Assembly: GCA_935421135.1 (NCBI GenBank)
Contig: OW285195.1
Location: 10,756,391-10,820,390, forward strand
DNA length: 64,000 nucleotides
From: Bugulina stolonifera
Lineage: Eukaryota > Bryozoa > Gymnolaemata > Cheilostomatida > Bugulidae
Direction: 5' to 3'
Positions 58,174-64,000 of the stretch are shown here, in pieces (the first letter of the stretch is position 1; each line of letters opens with the position of its first letter). The translations under genes and the position numbers were made by a program. Below the pieces are notes generated by a model. That model worked only from the letters and a program-made list of their open reading frames with translations, did no database searches and had not been told where the DNA came from.

Positions 58174-59933
58174 CAGTGTTGCCAACTCTACGACCTAAGT
58201 CGTATACTTACGACTTTTCTCCCCCTACGTCCTACGACCACGACCTTTTACTAAATACACCTTTTCTACGACCTTGGAGTTATCTTCCCTCAAGGTCTAT
58301 GATTTGGCTGGAATCAACGAAAGTCGTTGATGGAATATAAAAAAGGTTAATGTCAGAGGTGTTTACACTCAAGGAGAGATCAGTGGTCAGTGTTTCTAAG
58401 CTATTTTCTATTAGTAGAGGCTAATGAGAGATCAATGTACTAAAAGTTGGGAAATCCAAATATATTGTAAGATTTGAAGTTATGTTTTTACAGCTTCCAG
58501 TCTAGTTTCATTGTTTGAAAATCTCTCAAGTAAATCCATTGATTAGAAAAATGAAAATGAGTCAAAAAAGGTATCATCAGAAAGTTTTGCAAGATTGGTT
58601 TAAAGATCCTAAGTTCTCTCAGTTTGAAAAATATTCAGATTTCTTGGTAAAATGCCAGCTCTGCAGTACTAAAACTGTAAAGCCAGTTTTGGTAGATGTG
58701 AAAGGCAGGGGAAAGCGTGCTTGGTAAAACATGCCAACACAGAGAAACATCTGAAATTGATGGAAGAGGGAGTGAATGCTGATAAAGTAGTTTTTTTCAC
58801 AATCGACATTGGGTAATCACCAATCTCAATATAGAAAGGTATATAGAATTTTTTATAATATTTTTTCAAAATATTAGACACACTTGTAGTTAATCATTTG
58901 ATAAAAAATAATTGGATGTTAAATAGTAAATTAATAAAAAATGAACAGAATCATTGAACAATGAGCACTCTTTGATTGGAGAAATATATATATATTTGCA
59001 TTTATATAAATATTGAATAGCCTAGGTAAGTACTGGCTAAAATTGTTAACAAGAACATGGTTAACATGGTTAACATGGTTAACATGGTTAACAAGAACAT
59101 GAAGCTGGTTAGGTTTTTCCATAGCGTTGCATCCTTGTATGATATCATATCTTTGTTATTTTGTAGACAAGCGAAGCTGAGCTACTCTTTGCCAATTTCT
59201 TAGTGGAGCATGACATTAGTTTTAATGTAGCTGACCATGTATCTAAGCTATTCAGGAAGATGTTTCCGGACAGCCAAACTGCAACCTCTTTGGGTCCTGT
59301 CACCAAGCAGAAGGTACACTTAACAATTGGAAATTATTGCAACCTTATTATTTGCTTACTGACTAGATTCCAGACCCTGATTTTTATTTACATGAATATG
59401 AAAATAAAGTGACTGTTGGACAGGTTTAAAAGAAACGCATACAAGAAATCACAATCCTTTTATACTATATGAACGATACATTTTATATTCTTCCAAAGTT
59501 AGGAATCTGTCTCAGTTGCAAGTTGAAAGAACTAGCTGAAGAAGGTGCTATTGATGAGGGAGCAAGCGATCTTGCCAGACGTCCATCACTCAGTTTATTG
59601 GCAAACGGCAGCGGAAGACCCCATCTAGCACTGATTTCATCACTTGTGATTTTGTCGTAGAAGATCAGGCTGATAACAGTGAAGACAGTCTTTAGTACTA
59701 GGATTTAATTGTATAGCATAATATTATTCTTGACATGTGTAGCGTACTTTTCATTAGCCAGAATATAGGCTGTAAATACATAGTGATACAGTCAAGTCAA
59801 TGTCTCGATATTTGATTTATGAGGAAAAATGTCAACAATTTTCGCTGCGGGGTGGGGGAGGGGTGCCCACACCCCACCTCCCTCCCACCCAAAAGTTTTC
59901 TAGACCTTTCACTATAATTTGTTGGCAACACTG
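58174..59933 (+). mobile_element. Decayed hAT transposon
   Basis: Terminal repeats CAGTGTTGCCAAC...GTTGGCAACACTG with the 8-bp duplication agcatcag (58166-58173 and 59934-59941). Inside are broken transposase pieces: QDWFKDPKFSQFEKYSDF then KCQLC (58585-58665), a BED/TTF-like finger start, and after a frameshift KHANTEKHLKL; then AELLFANFLVEHDISFNVAD and HVSKLFRKMFPDS at 59170-59270, a segment often seen in ZNF862-like hAT proteins. The catalytic core is missing. Confidence 0.88.
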
Positions 59934-59941
59934 AGCATCAG

Positions 59942-60329
59942 TATTAGCTTGGAGAAACTATGACCGTTACTGAGCCAAAACCAAAACCCCACTTACCCCA
60001 TCTTCTTTAGCAAACATCATTGATACAGTTTACCACTTCATAGGCAACAAAGATGGACACCTTTATAACCAAGTGCATTAGGATTAAGGTACTCATAATA
60101 ATCGTGGTCCTCCTCACTAGGAGTCACGTAATTTTTGCTCGAGGAATTCCCACACCACTTATTTACTTTTAGCTCGAGATTCTACATTTTTTTTAAATGT
60201 TAGGCTATCATTTTAGTTATTTTATTTCTCTGGTACTCCCATGAATTGTCAACAATCTTATTTCGCTCGTGCTATGAGTAGCGAATCTTGCATAAAGTTG
60301 CAGTAACAAAAGTAAGGGAGATGCTGATT
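59942..60329. other. Spacer with no recognised gene
   Basis: Contains one strong minus-strand donor-like site (ccccacttac at 59987) but no exon that could be put in frame. Confidence 0.3.
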
Positions 60330-61180
60330 TGAGGGAAGGCCTAAAAGGGATAACAGATTTTCACCAGATTGCGCAATTAGGCTATGGACCTAAATACTGA
60401 AGACGGGTGAGACTTTATCATTCATTACAGGTCAAGGTTACTAAACAAAAAGGATATCTTTGGGGATAACACATTTTCACACTTGACACACGGTTGACAT
60501 GTATAATATTATTGTATATTATGTAATTTTAATTTTCTAAAGGGGATCAAACATTTGCACACAATATTTTATATTTTAATTTTTTTTCAGTAATCTAAAC
60601 GCATTTCTACACCCTATATTTACCATTGTGATTATTATATTATTAGAATTATAGCTAGTACTTACGTAGTGTAAATAAAAACTAAAAAAAGGATAACACG
60701 TTTTCACACTAGACACTCACACTGTATAGCGTATATTATTATAGAAGTCTCGAGGGATGACATATTTTCACACGGTTTTATTTTGTATTTTAATTTTATT
60801 TTAGCAGTCTAAGGGTATGAAGCATTTCCACACCCTATTATTATTATCATCATAATCATTCATTGTGATTGTTATGATTAATTTATATTATTATTTATAT
60901 TTATATTACTAATTTCATTATTAATTATAGTTAATAGTCTAAAAAGGATAACACATTTTTACACTAGATATTTTATATTTAGTTTTATTTTAGTAGGCTT
61001 AGTCTATAGGGAATAACGTACTTTCACACCATATTACTTTAAGGTAATCTAAAGGGGATAGGGATAGCACAGTGACAGTGAGTTTCACATTGTATATTAT
61101 CATAGCAGTCTAAAGAGTATGAGTATGACCCATTTTCACGCTAAAGGTCTATATTATGGTAGCCTAAAGGGGATAACCCT
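60330..61180 (-). repeat. Left arm of foldback-like structure: diverged minisatellite
   Basis: Scattered diverged copies of (t)ctaaa(a)gggataacacattttcacac, about ten over 850 bp. They are the reverse complement of the unit in the right arm at 61815-62640. Confidence 0.7.
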
Positions 61181-61814
61181 ATGTAACTGTGCATGACAAA
61201 ACTTGATAGATATGCATTGTTATATGTGCATGATCACTGGATGATGGACCATCTACATTCATCAAGTATGTCGTTTGGAGATCATATTATCTGCCTACTT
61301 CACGTTGTTGCACAAACCTGACAACTGTAAATATCAGGTTTAGCTTTGGTTCATTGTCTACACATTCTAGATTGAATGTAATTCCAAACATTGATCTGGG
61401 TGTGTTGCTGCTGAACTATTGCGACAAAATCTATCTACGCTGAAATCAATGACAAAACTTGTGAGGTATACTGCAGTAGTACATATACAGATTGTAGTAC
61501 TGCATGGTGGACCCTCTACGTTCAACGGGCACCGTTCTGGTTCACGCTGTGGTGAGCTAGTCAGCAGTCGCACAGACTCGAGACTTGCAGTCTGGTAGGG
61601 ATTCGTGGCCACACAATTCGATCTGAAAGACACTTCTACTTTTACAGCATTTATTCTTGTAGGTGGGCTTCTCTCTACAACCAGAATTGGACAAAGGAGT
61701 TGTGCTCTCTCTTCAACATGTGCCATGCTACCCTGGCTGCCCCTCCCCACTACTCTCTAGCGCTACTCTCCTGGTACTCTGGCCTGTATGTTGTGCGGTT
61801 GCACCTCTGGTACT
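61181..61814. other. Centre of foldback-like structure
   Basis: About 630 bp of more balanced base composition between the two inverted arms. A 127-codon minus frame (61367-61750) shows no recognisable domain and is not called as a gene. It may be unique cargo. Confidence 0.35.
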
Positions 61815-62640
61815 GGGACACAACAATATACAGTGTGAAAATGTGTTATCCCTTTTAGACTGCTATAATATACAGTGTGAAAATGTGTTATCCATTTTTA
61901 GACTATTATAATTTATTACATTTGCATGTATAGTGTGAAAATGTGTTATCCCTTTTAGACTGCTATAATATACAGTGTGAAAATGTGTTATCCCTTTTTA
62001 GACTACTATAATATACAGTGTGAAAATGTGTTATCCCTTTTTAGACTACTATAATATACGGTGTGAAAATGTGTTATCCCTTTTTAGACTACTATAAGAT
62101 AGTGTGAAAATGTGTTATCCCTTTTTAGACTACTATAATATACAGTGTGAAAATGTGTTATCCCTTTTAGACTACTATAATATACAGTGGGAAAATGTGT
62201 TATCCCTTTTTAGACTACTATAATATACAGTGTGAAAATGTGTTATCCCTTTTTAGACTACTATAATATACAGTGTGAAAATGTGTTATCCCTTTTAGAT
62301 TACTATATTATACAGTGTGAAAATGTGTTATCTCTTTTTTAGACTACTATAATATACAGTGTGAAAATGTGTTATCCCTTTTAGATTACTATAATATACA
62401 GTGTGAAAATGTGTTATCCCTTTTTAGACTGCTATAATATACAGTGTGAAAATGTGTTATCCCTTTTTAGACTGCTATAATATACAGTGTGAAAATGTGT
62501 TATCCCTTTTAGACTGCTATAATATACAGTGTGAAAATGTGTTATCCCTTTTAAATTACTAAATATACAGTGTGAAAATGTGTTATCCCTTTTTAGACTA
62601 CTATAAAATACAGTGTGAAAATGTGTCATCCCTTTAGACT
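61815..62640 (+). repeat. Right arm: about 19 copies of a 42-bp minisatellite
   Basis: Unit: cagtgtgaaaatgtgttatc then cctttttagactactataatata, 41-44 bp, highly uniform. It is inverted relative to the left arm. Confidence 0.92.
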
Positions 62641-64000
62641 GCAGATTCCAAGAATATACCAGTGAAATTATTATCCTTTGTAGTTAACTAGTAGCCAGAG
62701 TATAAAGCATCATAATTATATACAATGTATAGTAAGAGATGTAACTTTATTAGAAGCCAATAAGTAACTGAAAAATATAAAAAAACTGGGGCAATGTTAA
62801 GGAAAAATATAGTCTCATATCCAACATGAATAAGCAAGAGTTGTGTGAATGTACGTAAAAGTCCTCAGCAGATCAAAAATATATATCAGTTTGAGATAAA
62901 AGTGCGCAACATAGGGACAATGTAAGAATGGGCATGCACATTATGGAATAATACAAAAGTAGATGTCAAGACGGCACTACCAATAATATCAGATTGGTCC
63001 TACCAGACCTGAACATAACAATGAAACAAAACAAGTCAGTACATATAGGTCAGTACGATAACATCACCGCAAGATACAATTATATATGAGGATACAAGGA
63101 TTTGAATGATACACATGATTTGTGTCTTTGGAGTCGAGTTGGACTTCTAATTCTTGTAATGATCCATATAACCCATACATGTATATAATGTAGATGCGAG
63201 GCATATACAATAGTCACTAACCATACGTAGGTCTGTTCACTTGATATCCTGTTAGTTGCTTCAGAAAACCTAAAACAAGAATAAACCCAATTCATAAAGT
63301 ATAAACTGGCAACGCATGCATAGTTTTAGTCTTATGTCAATTCACATGTATATCTATAACTTTTATTCACAAAGCATTGGCTAGTAATGTATATTGAATG
63401 TAAAATAATAGACCAGGGAGGCCCAATAATTTTTGGTAGGGGGCCAAATAGCAGACTGGGCCCCAAGCTTGGCCAGGTATTAGTACAAAGATAGATATAT
63501 TATGTATGTTTACGTGTGTTTCAATGTGTAAGCATGCATAAGATGTATTCGAATGTGACATGAATGTAGCCATCAGATTTACACTTCTCAAATAAACATT
63601 TATTACAAGTGGATTTGATTTTCAACATAATCAATTGTACAAGAGAAGTAGTGAGGGTGACAGGTGAAAACGATTTTGATTTCAGTAAATAATTGGCAAA
63701 CCCTCGGCCAAACGAGCTTGTCGGAATTTATATGAAACAACATCAATCGTACTCTGCAGTAACATGATGATACAGGTGGAAATCTTTAGGCCCTTAGTTG
63801 AGACAGGCTCAGTTACTACCATGGATATACCCATATGGTATATCTGAACATCACATCTGTGCTCACTTCAATGTTAGTAGCGTCGATTCCACAAATAGAA
63901 GGTTAGAGGCTCCTATAGGTTGCATTATACCATTCTACCGTAGATTCTGGGTACACCATCTGAACGACGAGATATAACAGGCACCAACAAACAGTACTCA
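62641..64000. other. Right edge, possible exons of a minus-strand gene
   Basis: One short minus exon at about 63216-63268 (FSEATNRISSEQTYV) has GT-AG borders. Near 63830-63990 minus frames read QMVYPESTVEWYNATY and CGIDATNIEVSTDVMFRYTI, which look protein-like but are separated by a stop. A gene could enter from the right edge; no product is proposed. Confidence 0.25.

Noticed and set aside
61367..61750. 127-codon minus frame in the centre of the foldback-like structure
   Set aside because: No domain, poor composition and no splice context; kept only as part of the spacer description.
61815..62640. 42-bp repeats resembling a CRISPR array
   Set aside because: No variable spacers and a clearly eukaryotic context; it is a minisatellite.
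1..64000. tRNA or rRNA genes
   Set aside because: No cloverleaf with A and B boxes or rRNA-like block was recognised; the only tRNA-like strings are the primer binding sites of the LTR elements.

Overview
This is a eukaryotic, AT-rich, intron-rich window. Introns are short and numerous, splice sites are GT-AG, and tRNA-primed LTR retrotransposons, LINEs, hAT-like and P-element-like DNA transposons and MITEs are present. Together with a Roco GTPase and a metazoan-type caspase this points to an early-branching animal, most likely a sponge. The taxon is an inference.

Layout. 1-4791 (+): 3' part of an acidic nuclear protein gene, possibly a FANCM-like tail. 5687-7717 (-): a six-exon gene for a 268-residue Tyr-rich protein. 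9139-10004 (-): a four-exon gene for a 99-residue protein with a CGYP-type zinc-binding signature reminiscent of RPAP2/Rtr1; a possible LRR exon sits head-to-head on the + strand. 11116-24560: a stack of nested transposons whose order can be read from target-site duplications (two hAT-like elements side by side, one carrying a gag-only LTR retrotransposon, the other carrying a third hAT-like copy that itself carries a P-element-like transposon, which carries a MITE). 26075-44506 (+): the centrepiece, an 18 kb gene. 46522-47424: a non-autonomous hAT-like element. 48088-56266 (-): exons of a single-pass membrane protein with PY motifs, one intron of which holds a recent gag-protease LTR element (49523-55190). 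56575-62640: MITE, LINE remnants, a decayed hAT transposon, and a foldback-like pair of inverted minisatellite arms. 62641-64000: little that can be assigned.

Main discovery. Splicing 30 predicted exons, all phase-compatible, gives one 2045-residue protein: a short N-terminal region, about 36 leucine-rich repeats in 18 tandem 144-nt exons, a Roc GTPase domain with intact P-loop, a COR domain, a linker with a duplicated 30-residue exon, and a complete caspase domain with catalytic His and Cys and both substrate-pocket Arg positions. This LRR-Roc-COR-caspase architecture would link a receptor-like repeat, a GTPase switch and a death protease in one chain. The LRR exons are nearly identical except at a few solvent-exposed positions and can be added or lost without changing frame, as expected for a diversifying recognition array.

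Gene models were made by eye from splice sites, phase and protein sense. No transcript or database evidence was available.
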